64,000 nt of DNA from Thiobacillus sp. (GCA_030692355.1 JAUYCF010000088.1:1-64000), one strand, 5' to 3'. Shown: positions 42,665 through 53,414, numbered from the stretch's first letter. Numbers and translations: made by a program. The notes: a model not told the origin generated them from the sequence alone.

Positions 42665-45463
42665 ATGACGCTTTTCTTCGCTGTACTGACCCCGTTCATG
42701 GGCGCGGCCCTGGTTGCGCTGGCGTCCCGCCTCGGACGCTCGCATTCCGCATGGGCGGCGGGCGCGGTCACGCTGGCGGCAATCGCCTGGCTGGCGCCTT
42801 CGCTGCACCTGCCGTTCGAGGGCGCCACGCTGATCCAGCAGCACGACTGGATGCCGGCCCTGGGGCTCAACCTCGCGTTCCGCCTCGACGGCCTGGCGCT
42901 GCTGTTCGCCGGGCTCATCCTCGGCATCGGCCTCCTGATCGTGCTGTATGCGCGCTACTACCTGTCCGAGCGCGACAGCATGGGGCGCTTCTACAGCTAT
43001 CTGATGCTGTTCATGGGCTCGATGCTCGGCATCGTGCTGTCGGAAAACCTGATCCAGCTCCTGATCTTCTGGGAGCTGACCAGCCTGTCGTCCTTCCTGC
43101 TGATCAGCTACTGGCAGCACCGCGAGGAAGGCCGCCAGGGCGCGCGCATGGCGCTGGCGGTGACCGGCGCCGGCGGCTTCGCCATGCTGGGCGGCTTTCT
43201 GCTGCTCGGCCACATCGTCGGCAGCTACGAGCTGTCCGTGGTGCTCGCCTCGGGCGACCTGATCCGCGAACACCCGCTCTATGTGCCGACGCTGACGCTG
43301 ATCCTGCTCGGCGTGTTCACCAAGTCGGCACAGTTCCCCTTTCACTTCTGGCTGCCGCACGCGATGGCCGCGCCCACCCCGGTGTCGGCCTACCTGCATT
43401 CGGCGACGATGGTGAAGGCCGGCGTGTTCCTGCTGGCGCGGCTATTCCCGGCACTGTCCGGCACCGCGGAATGGTTCTGGCTGGTCTCCGGCGCAGGGCT
43501 GGCCACGCTGCTGCTGGGCGCCTACGTCGCGCTGTTCAAGCATGATTTGAAGGGCCTGCTGGCCTATTCGACCATCAGCCACCTCGGCCTGATCACGCTG
43601 CTGTTCGGCCTGTCGACGCCGCTGGCGGCGGTAGCCGGCGTGTTCCACATCATCAACCACGCCACCTTCAAGGCCTCGCTGTTCATGGCAGCCGGCATCA
43701 TCGACCACGAGGCGGGCACGCGCGACATGCGGCGCTTGAACGGCCTGTGGAAGTTCATGCCCTACACCGCGACGCTGGCGATGGTGGCTGCCGCCGCGAT
43801 GGCCGGGGTGCCGCTCATGAACGGCTTTCTCTCCAAGGAAATGTTCTTCGCCGAAGCGATGCACATTTCCGAAGGCCATGTCGGCGGCTGGCTGCTGCCC
43901 GCGCTGGTGACCCTGGCCGGCGCGCTGGCGGTGGCCTACTCGATCCGCTTCATCCACGACGTCTTTTTCAACGGCGAGCCGGTGGACCTGCCGAAGACGC
44001 CGCACGAGCCGCCGCGCTGGATGAAGGTGCCGGTGGAAATCCTGGTGGTGCTGTGCCTGGCGGTCGGCATCGCGCCCGCGCTCACCGTCGGCCCGCTGCT
44101 GGCGGTGGCGGCACAGAGCACCCTGCAGACGCCGCTGCCCGACTACCACCTGGCGCTGTGGCACGGCATCAACCCGGCGCTGGTCATGAGCCTGATCGCG
44201 CTGGCCGGCGGCACGCTGATTTACCTGGCGCGCCGCCCACTGTTCGCCTGGCACGAGCGCGGCCTCGGCCGGCTCGACGCGCGCGTGGTCTTCAACGCAT
44301 TGCAGGATGGGCTGTTCGCCCTGGCGCGCTCAATCACCCGCCTGATCGACACCGGCTCGCTGCAGCGCCAGGTGTTCTTCCTGCTGTCAGCCGCCCTGGT
44401 GCTCGGCGTCGCGCCGTGGCTGGGCGGCGGCACGCCGCTGGCCGGCGGCCGCGAAGGCCTGCCGCTCGACGCCGTCAGCCTGCTCGCCGCCAGCACCCTG
44501 ATCGTCGCCACGCTGGCTACCGTGTGGCTGCACCGGCAGCGTTTCATCGCACTGGTGATGATCGGCGTGGTGGGACTGGTGGTGGCGCTGACCTTCGTCA
44601 AGTTTTCCGCGCCCGACCTCGCGCTGACCCAGCTGTCGGTCGAGATCGTCACCATCGTCCTGCTGCTGCTGGCGCTCTACTTCCTGCCGCAGCATGCCGC
44701 GCCGGAACAAGACCGCGCGCGGCTCTGGCGCGACGGCGCGATCGCGCTGACGGCAGGCGCCGGCACCGCCGCGCTGGCGTGGGCGGTGCTGACCCGGCCC
44801 TACGACACCATTGCCGGCTACTTCCTCGCCAACAGCGTGCCGGGCGGCGGCGGCAGCAACGTGGTGAACGTCATCCTGGTCGACTTCCGCGGCTACGACA
44901 CGCTGGGCGAGATCACCGTGCTGGCGCTGGCCGGGCTCGGCATCGTGGCGATGCTGCAGGGCCTGTCGCTGAACGCGCCCAGCCGCGACGCCGCCGGCCG
45001 CAACTGGGATGCCGACGCCCACCCGGCCATCATGGCCACGCTGACCCGCATCCTGTTGCCGCTGGCGCTGCTGGTCGCGGTGTTCATCCTGTTGCGCGGC
45101 CACAACCAGCCGGGCGGCGGCTTCATCGCCGGCCTCATCACGGCGGTGGCGCTGATCGTGCAGTACCTCGCCAACGGCGCGGCCTGGACCCACCGGCGCA
45201 TGGCCTCCGACAGCCATCCGATGGTCGCGTGGGGACTGGCAATCGCCGCCTTCACCGGGCTGGCGAGCTGGCTGTTCGGCTATCCCTTCCTCACCTCGAC
45301 CTTCAGCCACATGGACTGGCCGGTCGTCGGCGAGTTCGAGCTGGCCTCGGCGATGGCGTTCGACCTTGGCGTGTTCCTCGTCGTCGTCGGCGCCACGCTG
45401 ATGATCCTGGTCAACCTCGGCGGCCTGCATCACACCCTGCCCAAACACCGGGAAAAACACTGA
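42665..45463 (+). CDS. mrpA: Monovalent cation/H+ antiporter subunit A (MrpA with fused B region)
   Basis: 932 aa; [109 protein letters not shown]. Confidence 0.96.
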   Translation: MTLFFAVLTPFMGAALVALASRLGRSHSAWAAGAVTLAAIAWLAPSLHLPFEGATLIQQHDWMPALGLNLAFRLDGLALLFAGLILGIGLLIVLYARYYLSERDSMGRFYSYLMLFMGSMLGIVLSENLIQLLIFWELTSLSSFLLISYWQHREEGRQGARMALAVTGAGGFAMLGGFLLLGHIVGSYELSVVLASGDLIREHPLYVPTLTLILLGVFTKSAQFPFHFWLPHAMAAPTPVSAYLHSATMVKAGVFLLARLFPALSGTAEWFWLVSGAGLATLLLGAYVALFKHDLKGLLAYSTISHLGLITLLFGLSTPLAAVAGVFHIINHATFKASLFMAAGIIDHEAGTRDMRRLNGLWKFMPYTATLAMVAAAAMAGVPLMNGFLSKEMFFAEAMHISEGHVGGWLLPALVTLAGALAVAYSIRFIHDVFFNGEPVDLPKTPHEPPRWMKVPVEILVVLCLAVGIAPALTVGPLLAVAAQSTLQTPLPDYHLALWHGINPALVMSLIALAGGTLIYLARRPLFAWHERGLGRLDARVVFNALQDGLFALARSITRLIDTGSLQRQVFFLLSAALVLGVAPWLGGGTPLAGGREGLPLDAVSLLAASTLIVATLATVWLHRQRFIALVMIGVVGLVVALTFVKFSAPDLALTQLSVEIVTIVLLLLALYFLPQHAAPEQDRARLWRDGAIALTAGAGTAALAWAVLTRPYDTIAGYFLANSVPGGGGSNVVNVILVDFRGYDTLGEITVLALAGLGIVAMLQGLSLNAPSRDAAGRNWDADAHPAIMATLTRILLPLALLVAVFILLRGHNQPGGGFIAGLITAVALIVQYLANGAAWTHRRMASDSHPMVAWGLAIAAFTGLASWLFGYPFLTSTFSHMDWPVVGEFELASAMAFDLGVFLVVVGATLMILVNLGGLHHTLPKHREKH

Positions 45464-45807
45464 TGGAAATGTTGATTGCCCTGGTCATCGGCGTGCTCAC
45501 CGCGGGCGGCGTGTTCCTCGCATTGCGCGGGCAGACCTTTCCGGTGGTGCTGGGACTCACCCTCATGTCCTACGCCGTCAACCTGTTCCTGTTCGTCATG
45601 GGCCGGCTCGCCATCGGCGTGCCGCCGGTGATCAGCGATGCGGCGGCAGGCTACACCGACCCGCTGCCGCAGGCGCTGGTGCTCACCGCCATCGTCATCA
45701 GCTTCGGCATGACCGCCTTCGTCATCGTGCTGGCGCTGAAGGCGCGCGCCGAACTCGGCAACGACCATGTCGACGGCCGCCACCACAATGAGGACCGGCA
45801 CGCATGA
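45463..45807 (+). CDS. mrpC: Na+/H+ antiporter subunit C
   Basis: [49 protein letters not shown] ... DPLPQALVLTAIVISFGMTAF. Confidence 0.95.
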   Translation: MEMLIALVIGVLTAGGVFLALRGQTFPVVLGLTLMSYAVNLFLFVMGRLAIGVPPVISDAAAGYTDPLPQALVLTAIVISFGMTAFVIVLALKARAELGNDHVDGRHHNEDRHA

Positions 45808-47372
45808 ACTGGCTCGATCATCTGCCCATCCTGCCGGTGGTGCTGCCGCTTATCGCAGGCATCGTTTTGCTGGGGCTGCGCAGCCGCAGCCTGGCGGTGC
45901 AGCGCGGCGTCAGCCTCGTCGCCGCCCTGGCGCTGATTCCGCTGGCGATCGCGCTGGTGCAAACGGCCAGTGACGGCACCCAGCTGGTCTACCAGCTCGG
46001 CAACTGGGCCGCGCCCTATGGCATCGTGCTGGTGGTCGACCGGCTGGCGGCGTGGCTGCTGCTGACGACGGCCCTGCTGGCGGTGTTCGCACTGCTGGTC
46101 GCAATCCGCGGCAGCGACACGCAAGGCCGCCACTTCCACGTGCTGTTCCAGCTGCAGCTGTTCGGCCTGAACGGCGCCTTCCTCACCGGCGACCTGTTCA
46201 ACCTGTTCGTCTTCTTCGAGATCCTGCTGCTCGCCTCCTACGGCCTGCTGCTGCACGGCGGCGGCCGCCAGCGGGTGAAGGCGGGGCTGCATTTCGTCGT
46301 CATCAACCTGGTCGGCTCGACGCTATTCCTGTTCGCCGTCGGCACCTTGTACGGGGTAACCGGCACCCTCAACATGGCCGACCTCGCGGTGAAGCTCGCG
46401 GCCACGCCGCCGGACAACCTGGCGCTGGTGCAATCCGCCGGCCTGCTGCTGTTCGCCGTGTTCGCGCTGAAGGCGGCGCTGTTGCCGCTCTACCTGTGGC
46501 TGCCCGCCGCCTACGCCCATACCAGCGCGCCGGTGGCGGCGCTGTTTGCCATCATGACCAAGGTCGGCGCCTACAGCATCCTGCGTGTCTACACGCTGAT
46601 GTTCGGCGACGACGCCGGACCGGTCGCCAACCTGCTCGACCCCTGGCTGGCGCCGCTGGCGCTGGCGACGCTCACGCTCGGCATGCTCGGCGTGGTGGCC
46701 AGCACCACGCTGCGGCAGCAAGCGGCCTATCTGGTGGTGGCCTCGATCGGCAGCCTGCTCCTGGCCTTCGGCCTCGGCAGCCCCGATGCAATCGCCGCCG
46801 GCCTGTACTACCTGCCGCATTCCACCTTCGCCGCGGCCGCGCTGTTCCTGCTGACCGATTCGATCAGCCGGGCGCGCGGCGAATTCGCCGACCGCTTCGA
46901 GTCCGGCCCCGAGATGCCCGGCGCGCGCGTGCTGGGCGGGCTGTTCTTTGTCGCCGCCGTGGCCATCGCCGGGCTGCCGCCGCTGTCGGGCTTCCTCGGC
47001 AAGTTCATGCTGCTCAAAGCCGCGCTCGACTCGCCGCTGATGCCCTGGGTGTGGAGTATCGTTCTGGTCACCGGGCTGCTGAGTATGATCGCGCTGGCGC
47101 GGAGCGGCAGCCTGCTGTTCTATCGCACCCACAGCCCATACGACTCCACACGGGCTTCAGCCCGTAGTGGATCGGAGTCCTTTAGGGCGCATGATGCGGC
47201 GTCGCTGACGCCGCCGTCGATGGCCGCACTGGCGCCCGTCGGCGGCCTGCTGCTGCTGGTCGCAGGCCTGGTGATCTGGGCCGGACCGCTGTCCGATTAC
47301 GCCAGCGCCACCGCGGCGCAGCTGCTGGCGCCGCAGCAGTACATCGAAGCCGTGTTGGGGCGCACGCCATGA
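45804..47372 (+). CDS. mrpD: Monovalent cation/H+ antiporter subunit D
   Basis: LFNLFVFFEILLLASYGLLLHGGG, YLWLPAAYAHTSAPVAALFAIMTKVGAYSILRVYTL, GLPPLSGFLGKFMLL. Confidence 0.95.
   Translation: MNWLDHLPILPVVLPLIAGIVLLGLRSRSLAVQRGVSLVAALALIPLAIALVQTASDGTQLVYQLGNWAAPYGIVLVVDRLAAWLLLTTALLAVFALLVAIRGSDTQGRHFHVLFQLQLFGLNGAFLTGDLFNLFVFFEILLLASYGLLLHGGGRQRVKAGLHFVVINLVGSTLFLFAVGTLYGVTGTLNMADLAVKLAATPPDNLALVQSAGLLLFAVFALKAALLPLYLWLPAAYAHTSAPVAALFAIMTKVGAYSILRVYTLMFGDDAGPVANLLDPWLAPLALATLTLGMLGVVASTTLRQQAAYLVVASIGSLLLAFGLGSPDAIAAGLYYLPHSTFAAAALFLLTDSISRARGEFADRFESGPEMPGARVLGGLFFVAAVAIAGLPPLSGFLGKFMLLKAALDSPLMPWVWSIVLVTGLLSMIALARSGSLLFYRTHSPYDSTRASARSGSESFRAHDAASLTPPSMAALAPVGGLLLLVAGLVIWAGPLSDYASATAAQLLAPQQYIEAVLGRTP
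47142..47187 (+). repeat. Palindromic repeat within mrpD, second copy in yhdP
   Basis: GACTCCACACGGGCTTCAGCCCGTAGTGGATCGGAGTCCTTTAGGG; hairpin arms GACTCC/GGAGTC and CGGGCT/AGCCCG. Confidence 0.85.
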
Positions 47373-47866
47373 GACGCTTGCTGCCGCATCCCCTGCTGAC
47401 CGTCTCGCTCGCCCTCCTGTGGCTGCTGCTGGTCAACCAGCTGACCGCCGGCCACGTCGTGCTGGGCGCGCTGCTCGGCTGGCTGATTCCCTTCGCCACC
47501 TCGAGCTTCTGGCCGGAACGCATCCGCATCCACCATCCGCTCACCCTGCTGCGCTTCCTCGGCGTGTTCGTCATCGACATCGTACGCGGCAGCTTCCTGG
47601 TCGCCTCGCTGATCCTCAAGGGCCCCAAGCGCCTGCGCCCGGCCTTCGTCGAGGTGCCGCTGGCGCTCGAAACCGATCTCGCAATCGGCCTGCTGGCCAA
47701 CACCATCTCGCTGACGCCGGGCACGGTGTCGGCCAATCTGAGCGCGGACAAGCGCACCCTGATCGTTCACACGCTGGATACCGGCGACGCCGCCGCCCTG
47801 GTCGCCGAGATCAAGCAACGTTACGAAATGCCGCTGAAAAAAATCTTCGAAGAAGGGAGCGAATGA
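47369..47866 (+). CDS. mrpE: Na+/H+ antiporter subunit E
   Basis: MRRLLPHPLLTVSLALLWLLLVNQLTAGHVVLGALLGWLIP ... LANTISLTPGTVSANLSADKRTLIVHTLD. Confidence 0.94.
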   Translation: MRRLLPHPLLTVSLALLWLLLVNQLTAGHVVLGALLGWLIPFATSSFWPERIRIHHPLTLLRFLGVFVIDIVRGSFLVASLILKGPKRLRPAFVEVPLALETDLAIGLLANTISLTPGTVSANLSADKRTLIVHTLDTGDAAALVAEIKQRYEMPLKKIFEEGSE

Positions 47867-48135
47867 TGCTGGAAACCGTCATCCCGATCGCCTATGCGCT
47901 GGTCAGCCTGGCCTTCCTGCTGAGCTTCTGGCGCCTGCTGCGCGGCCCCGACGCGCCCGACCGCATCCTCGCGCTCGACACCCTCTACGTGAACACCATC
48001 GCGCTCTTGGTGCTGCTCGGCATCCAGCTCGGCAGCGCGATCTATTTCGAGGCGGCACTGCTGATCGCGATGATGGGCTTCGTCGGCACCGTGGCGCTGT
48101 GCAAGTACCTGCTACGTGGCGACATCATCGAATGA
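47863..48135 (+). CDS. mrpF: K+/H+ antiporter subunit F
   Basis: LLRGPDAPDRILALDTLYVNTIALLVLLGIQLGSAIYFEAALLIAMMGFVGTVALCKYLLRGDIIE. Confidence 0.94.
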   Translation: MMLETVIPIAYALVSLAFLLSFWRLLRGPDAPDRILALDTLYVNTIALLVLLGIQLGSAIYFEAALLIAMMGFVGTVALCKYLLRGDIIE

Positions 48136-48148
48136 GGACCGGGCAGCC

Positions 48149-48478
48149 ATGATCGACATCCTGCTTTCCGTGCTGATTCTCACTGGCGCGATCTTCACCT
48201 TCATCGGCTCCCTGGGCCTGGCGCGCCTGCGCGACTTCTACACCCGCCTGCACGGCCCGACCAAGGCCACCACACTGGGCGTCGGCTGCCTTCTGATCGC
48301 CTCCGCCGTGTATTTCAGCGTGCGCGAGGAAGGCGTCAGCCTGCATGAAGTGCTGGTCACGCTGTTCCTGTTCATCACCGCGCCGGTCTCCGCGCACCTG
48401 CTCGCCAAGGCGGCGCTGCACCTGAAGGTCAGATCGCTCGTCGCCACGCCGCCGGACAACGACGCCCCGGCAGAGTGA
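48149..48478 (+). CDS. mrpG: Na+/H+ antiporter subunit G
   Basis: MIDILLSVLILTGAIFTFIGSLGLARLRDFYTRLHGPTKATTLGVGCLL. Confidence 0.94.
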   Translation: MIDILLSVLILTGAIFTFIGSLGLARLRDFYTRLHGPTKATTLGVGCLLIASAVYFSVREEGVSLHEVLVTLFLFITAPVSAHLLAKAALHLKVRSLVATPPDNDAPAE

Positions 48479-48595
48479 ACGCGCCCGTTATGTGCGCTAT
48501 GCAACAGACGAAAGCAAGCAAGCCCACTATCCTCCTTTAAGCTAAAACGACTGCGGCGCATTCCGCTGCCGCATGTCAACCCAAAGGATTCACCC

Positions 48596-49273
48596 ATGCG
48601 CACGCCCCTCATCGCACTCCCCCTGCTGGCCACTTTTCTGCTCTCCGCCTGTGCCACCAACGATCTGGGCGACTCGCGCGATCTCTCCAAGACCCAGACG
48701 GGCGCCATCATCGGCACCGCGAGCGGTGCGGCGCTGGGCGCGATCATCAACCACAAGAACCGCGGCAAGGGCGCGCTGATCGGCGCGGTCGGCGGCGGTC
48801 TGGCCGGAACCGGCGTCGGCTACTATATGGACACGCAAGCCAGGGACCTGGTCAAACAGTTGCAGCCGGAAATCCAGCGCGGCGAAATCAGCGTCGACAA
48901 ACGCGCCAGCGACAACGCCGTGCTGGTCAGCATGACGGCCAACACCGGCTTCGACACCAACTCCTCCATGTTGAAGCCCGGCTACACCACGACGCTGAAC
49001 AAGATTTCCCGCGTGCTGAACCAGTACGGAAAAACCACCGTCACCGTGATCGGCCATACCGACAGCGTCGGCTCCGACGCCGCCAACCAGGTCCTGTCGG
49101 AAAATCGCGCGCAGTCGGTGATGAATTACTTTGCCGGCCAGAACGTCAACCCGCTGCGCCTGGAAGCCTATGGCCGGGGCGAGTCCGAGCCGCGCGCCGA
49201 CAACGCGACCGAAGCCGGTCGCCAGCTGAATCGCCGGGTCGAATTGTGGATCCTGCCGGTGGTCGCGAACTAA
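48596..49273 (+). CDS. OmpA-family lipoprotein (YfiB-like)
   Basis: LLSACATND lipobox; glycine-zipper GAIIGTASGAALGAIIN; VTVIGHTDSVGSDAANQVLSENRAQSVMNYF. Confidence 0.92.
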   Translation: MRTPLIALPLLATFLLSACATNDLGDSRDLSKTQTGAIIGTASGAALGAIINHKNRGKGALIGAVGGGLAGTGVGYYMDTQARDLVKQLQPEIQRGEISVDKRASDNAVLVSMTANTGFDTNSSMLKPGYTTTLNKISRVLNQYGKTTVTVIGHTDSVGSDAANQVLSENRAQSVMNYFAGQNVNPLRLEAYGRGESEPRADNATEAGRQLNRRVELWILPVVAN

Positions 49274-49343
49274 GCGATTCCGTTGCCGCCGCAGACCCTG
49301 CGGCAACGGCCCGGGGCGGGCCTCCTACAACAGCACACCCCTT

Positions 49344-49460
49344 GTAGGAGCGGCTTCAGCCGCGATGCGGGCGGGTAGCCCGCAAAGGTGGCGCGGCGAG
49401 ACCCTGGCGAGTATTTTCCCTTTGCGCCTTGCGGCGCATCGCGGCTGAAGCCGCTCCTAC
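49344..49460. repeat. Inverted pair of GTAGGAGCGGCTTCAGCCGCGATGCG REP units (BIME-like)
   Basis: 26-bp perfect inverted repeat, 49344-49369 and 49435-49460. Confidence 0.9.
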
Positions 49461-49528
49461 GGCGGTGCCTGCGGGATGCCGAATGGCAGGGCTTCGCAGG
49501 ATGGCTTTTTTCGGTCTAAAGTGAAGCC

Positions 49529-50887
49529 ATGACCAAACTGCTTCGCTTCCTGTCACGCCTTGTCCTGCCCGCCTGCCTGATCCTGGGGCTGGCCGCGCCT
49601 GCCGGCGCGGCGATGGTGCGGGTGCTGACGGTGCAGGGGGCGATCAGCCCCGGCAGCGCCGACTATCTGTTGCGCGGCATCGACAAGGCGATCGAGGACC
49701 AGGCGCACCTGATCGTGATCGAGATGGACACGCCGGGCGGGCTCGACACCGCGATGCGCGACATCATCAAGGCCATCCTGGCATCGCCGGTGCCGGTCGC
49801 CACCTATGTTTCGCCCAAGGGTGCGCGCGCCGCCAGCGCCGGCACTTATATCCTGTATGCCAGCCACATTGCGGCGATGGCGCCGGCGACCAATCTGGGC
49901 GCGGCGACGCCGGTTGAACTGGTGCCCGCGGGCGGCGACAAGCCCGGCGCACCGGAGAAACCCGATGCAACCAAACCCGCCGACGCGCCGCCGGGCGACG
50001 CCAAGATGCGCAAGGCGGTGCACGACGCCGCGGCCTACATCCGCGGCCTGGCCGAGTTGCGCGAGCGCAATGTCGAGTGGGCCGAGCGCGCGGTGCGCGA
50101 GGCCGTCAGCCTGCCGGCGTCCGAGGCGCTGGAACTGAAGGTGATCGACCTGGTGGCGACCGACCTCGACGATCTTTTGAGGCAGGTCAACGGCCGCGTC
50201 GTCAAGATGAACGGCGACACGGTCACCCTGGACACCACCAATGCCGCCGTCGAGCGCGTCCAGCCCGACTGGCGCAGCCGCCTGCTGGCAGTGATCGGCG
50301 ACCCCGGTATCGCCTACATCCTGATGCTGCTGGGCATCTACGGGCTGATCTACGAATTCTCCAACCCCGGCATGCTGTTCCCCGGCGTGGTCGGTGGCAT
50401 CTGCCTGCTGCTGGCGATGTTCGCGCTGCAGGTCATGCCGATCAACTATGTCGGGCTGGCGCTGATCATTCTCGGCATCGTGCTGATGATTTCGGAGGCC
50501 TTCATGCCCAGTTTCGGCGCCCTGGGGGTGGGGGGGCTCATCGCCTTCATCATCGGCTCGGTGATGCTGATCGACACCGACGTCCCCGGCTACGGCATCC
50601 CGTGGGCGCTGATCGTTCCGGTGGCGGTCACCAGCGGGCTGTTCAGCTTCTTTGTCGTCGGCATGGCGGTCAAGGCACGGGCGCGGCCGGTGGTGACCGG
50701 CGCCGAGCAAATGATCGGCGCCCCCGGCGAAATCCTGGAGGACATGGAGCACGAAGGCTGGGCCCACGTCCACGGCGAGCAGTGGCGGGTGCGCAGCAAG
50801 GTGCCGCTGAAGCGCGGCGACCGGGTGCGGGTGCGCGCCCGGCACGACCTGACACTCGATGTGGAACCGGACCGGCAAGGTTCATAA
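49529..50887 (+). CDS. NfeD-family membrane serine protease
   Basis: LIVIEMDTPGGLDTAMRDIIKAILASPVPVATYVSPKGARAASAGTYILYASHIAAMAPATNLGAATPV. Confidence 0.95.
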   Translation: MTKLLRFLSRLVLPACLILGLAAPAGAAMVRVLTVQGAISPGSADYLLRGIDKAIEDQAHLIVIEMDTPGGLDTAMRDIIKAILASPVPVATYVSPKGARAASAGTYILYASHIAAMAPATNLGAATPVELVPAGGDKPGAPEKPDATKPADAPPGDAKMRKAVHDAAAYIRGLAELRERNVEWAERAVREAVSLPASEALELKVIDLVATDLDDLLRQVNGRVVKMNGDTVTLDTTNAAVERVQPDWRSRLLAVIGDPGIAYILMLLGIYGLIYEFSNPGMLFPGVVGGICLLLAMFALQVMPINYVGLALIILGIVLMISEAFMPSFGALGVGGLIAFIIGSVMLIDTDVPGYGIPWALIVPVAVTSGLFSFFVVGMAVKARARPVVTGAEQMIGAPGEILEDMEHEGWAHVHGEQWRVRSKVPLKRGDRVRVRARHDLTLDVEPDRQGS

Positions 50888-50893
50888 AGGAGA

Positions 50894-51658
50894 ATGATCA
50901 TGTTTGAATTTGGCGGTATCACCATCGTCTTTGTAATCGTCGCGCTGCTGGCAGCCAGCATCCGCATCCTGCGCGAGTACGAGCGCGGCGTGGTGTTCAT
51001 GCTCGGGCGCTTCTGGAAGGTGAAGGGGCCGGGGCTGGTGGTCATCATTCCCGGCATCCAGCAAATGGTGCGGGTCGACCTGCGCACCGTGGTGTTCGAC
51101 GTGCCGAGCCAGGACGTAATCTCGCGCGACAACGTCTCGGTCAGGGTCAACGCGGTGGTGTATTTCCGCGTCATCGACCCGGCCAAGTCGATCCTGCAGG
51201 TGGAGGACTACATGAACGCCACCAGCCAGCTGGCGCAGACCACGCTGCGCGCGGTGCTGGGCAAGCACGAACTCGACGAGATGCTGGCCGAGCGGGAAAC
51301 CCTCAACTCCGACATCCAGAAGGCGCTGGACGCGCAGACCGATGCCTGGGGCATCAAGGTCTCCAACGTCGAGATCAAGCACGTCGACATCGACGAAACC
51401 ATGGTGCGCGCCATCGCCAAGCAGGCGGAAGCCGAACGCGAACGGCGCGCCAAGATCATCCATGCCGAGGGCGAACTGCAGGCCTCGGAAAAGCTTCTGG
51501 CCGCTGCCGAGATCCTTGCCGGCCGGCCACAGGCGATGCAGCTGCGCTATCTGCAGACGCTGTCCAACATCGCCGGCGACAGGACCAACACCATCGTCTT
51601 CCCGATGCCGGGCGAACTGATGAACCTGATGATGCGCGGCACGAAACCCGGCGAATAA
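50894..51658 (+). CDS. Slipin/stomatin-like SPFH protein
   Basis: [72 protein letters not shown]. Confidence 0.96.
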   Translation: MIMFEFGGITIVFVIVALLAASIRILREYERGVVFMLGRFWKVKGPGLVVIIPGIQQMVRVDLRTVVFDVPSQDVISRDNVSVRVNAVVYFRVIDPAKSILQVEDYMNATSQLAQTTLRAVLGKHELDEMLAERETLNSDIQKALDAQTDAWGIKVSNVEIKHVDIDETMVRAIAKQAEAERERRAKIIHAEGELQASEKLLAAAEILAGRPQAMQLRYLQTLSNIAGDRTNTIVFPMPGELMNLMMRGTKPGE

Positions 51659-51823
51659 GGGCACGCACCCGGCAAAAACCCCGATTCCAGCAAGGTTTCG
51701 GGTAGCAAGCCGGCCCGCATCACGGTATCCTGATACCCTATCCCGAACGTCTTCGGGAACCTGTGCCGGCAAACAGCACTCTGTACTGGCACTTCCCATT
51801 TTTAATTCACGTGAGGAAACCAC

Positions 51824-52489
51824 ATGAACCCGCAAGCCACCACCCTCGGCCGCAGCCAGTCTGCGGCGCTGTCGACCAACAAGGTCGTCAAGAATACCTA
51901 CATGCTGCTGTCGATGACGCTGGCGTTTTCCGCGTTGACAGCCGGCCTGTCGATGTCGCTGAACCTGCCGCACCCCGGCCTCATCATCACCCTGGTCGGC
52001 TACTTCGGTCTGCTGTTCCTGACCACCAAGTTCCGCGACAGCAGCCTCGGCATCGCCTTCGTGTTCGCGCTCACCGGCTTCATGGGCTATACGCTCGGCC
52101 CCATCCTCAACGCCTACCTGTCGCTGCCCAACGGCGGCCAGGTGGTGATGATGGCGATGGGCGGCACCGCCGCGATCTTCCTCGGCCTGTCGGCCTATGT
52201 GATGACCACCCGCAAGGATTTCAGCTTCATGGGCGGCTTCCTCATGGTCGGCATCCTGGTCGCCTTCCTCGCCGGCATTGGCGCAATCTTCTTCGAGATG
52301 CCCGGCCTGTCGCTGGCGGTCTCCGCGATGTTCGTGCTGCTGATGTCCGGCCTCATCCTGTACGAGACCAGCAACATCATCAACGGCGGTGAGACCAACT
52401 ACATCATGGCGACCGTCACGCTGTTCGTCGCGATCTTCAATCTGTTCACCAGCCTGCTGCATTTGCTGGGCTTCGCCAACAACGACTGA
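51824..52489 (+). CDS. Bax inhibitor-1/YccA family protein
   Basis: NKVVKNTYMLLSMTLAFSALTAGLSM ... YETSNIINGGETNYIMATVTLFVAIFNLFTSLLHLLG. Confidence 0.95.
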   Translation: MNPQATTLGRSQSAALSTNKVVKNTYMLLSMTLAFSALTAGLSMSLNLPHPGLIITLVGYFGLLFLTTKFRDSSLGIAFVFALTGFMGYTLGPILNAYLSLPNGGQVVMMAMGGTAAIFLGLSAYVMTTRKDFSFMGGFLMVGILVAFLAGIGAIFFEMPGLSLAVSAMFVLLMSGLILYETSNIINGGETNYIMATVTLFVAIFNLFTSLLHLLGFANND

Positions 52490-52495
52490 ACGTTG

Positions 52496-53293
52496 ATGGC
52501 AGCAGCAAACGAAACGGCGTCTTCCAGGGCGCCGTTTTTTATCGACACCCACTGCCATCTCGATGCGGCAGAGTTTGATGCCGACCGCGATGCCGAGTAC
52601 GCGCGCGCCGTCGCCGGCGGCGTCACCACTTTAGTGATTCCCGGCGTCAGCCGCGAGAGCTTCGCCGCCGTGGCCGCCACCTGCGCGCGCCACCCCGGCT
52701 GCCTGCCGGCGTGGGGGCTGCACCCGATGTACATCGGCGTGCACCGCCCCGCGCACCTGGCGGACCTGCGCGCACAGATCGAGACGCAGCGCCCGGTGGC
52801 GATCGGCGAAATCGGGCTCGACCGCTTCGTCGACCTCGACTATCCGACCCAGGAGTATTTCTGCATCGCACAACTCAAGATCGCGCGCGAATTCGACCTG
52901 CCGGTATTGCTGCACTGCCGCCGCGCCAACGACGACCTGCTCAAACACCTGCGCAGGATCGGGGTGCGCGGCGGCATCGCCCATGCCTTCAACGGCAGTC
53001 CGCAGCAGGCGGACGCATTCATCAAGCTGGGATTCAAGCTCGGCTTCGGCGGCGCCTTCACCTGGCCGCGCGCCAACAACCTGCGGCGGCTGGCGGTCGA
53101 CCTGCCGCTGGAGGCGATCGTGCTGGAAACCGACAGTCCCGACATGCCTCCGGTATGGGTCGGACGCGGACGCAATGCGCCCGGCGAATTGCCGCGCATC
53201 GCGCAGACCCTGGCCGAACTGCGCGGGATTGACCTGGCCACCGTGGCGCAGGCCACCACGCGCAACGCCCGCGAACTATTCGGCCTGGATTAA
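52496..53293 (+). CDS. TatD-family hydrolase
   Basis: FIDTHCHLDAAEFDADRDAEYARA ... AIGEIGLDRFVDLDYPTQEYFC ... VLLHCRRANDDLL ... VLETDSPDMPP. Confidence 0.93.
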   Translation: MAAANETASSRAPFFIDTHCHLDAAEFDADRDAEYARAVAGGVTTLVIPGVSRESFAAVAATCARHPGCLPAWGLHPMYIGVHRPAHLADLRAQIETQRPVAIGEIGLDRFVDLDYPTQEYFCIAQLKIAREFDLPVLLHCRRANDDLLKHLRRIGVRGGIAHAFNGSPQQADAFIKLGFKLGFGGAFTWPRANNLRRLAVDLPLEAIVLETDSPDMPPVWVGRGRNAPGELPRIAQTLAELRGIDLATVAQATTRNARELFGLD

Positions 53294-53306
53294 GGGTGCG
53301 TCAGCT

Positions 53307-53414
53307 GGCGCAACCGAAATCCCCCCTGCCCGCGGCGGAAATCGATGCCTGGCTTTGGGTAGGGTGCACTCCGTGCACCTTCGAACAACGATTGGTGCAC
53401 GGAGTGCACCCTAC
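53307..53414. repeat. Direct-repeat cassette, copy 1, containing a GTAG-REP inverted pair (53359-53414)
   Basis: ggcgcaaccgaaat...cgcggcggaaatcgatgcctggctttgg + GTAGGGTGCACTCCGTGCACC...GGTGCACGGAGTGCACCCTAC. Confidence 0.9.
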
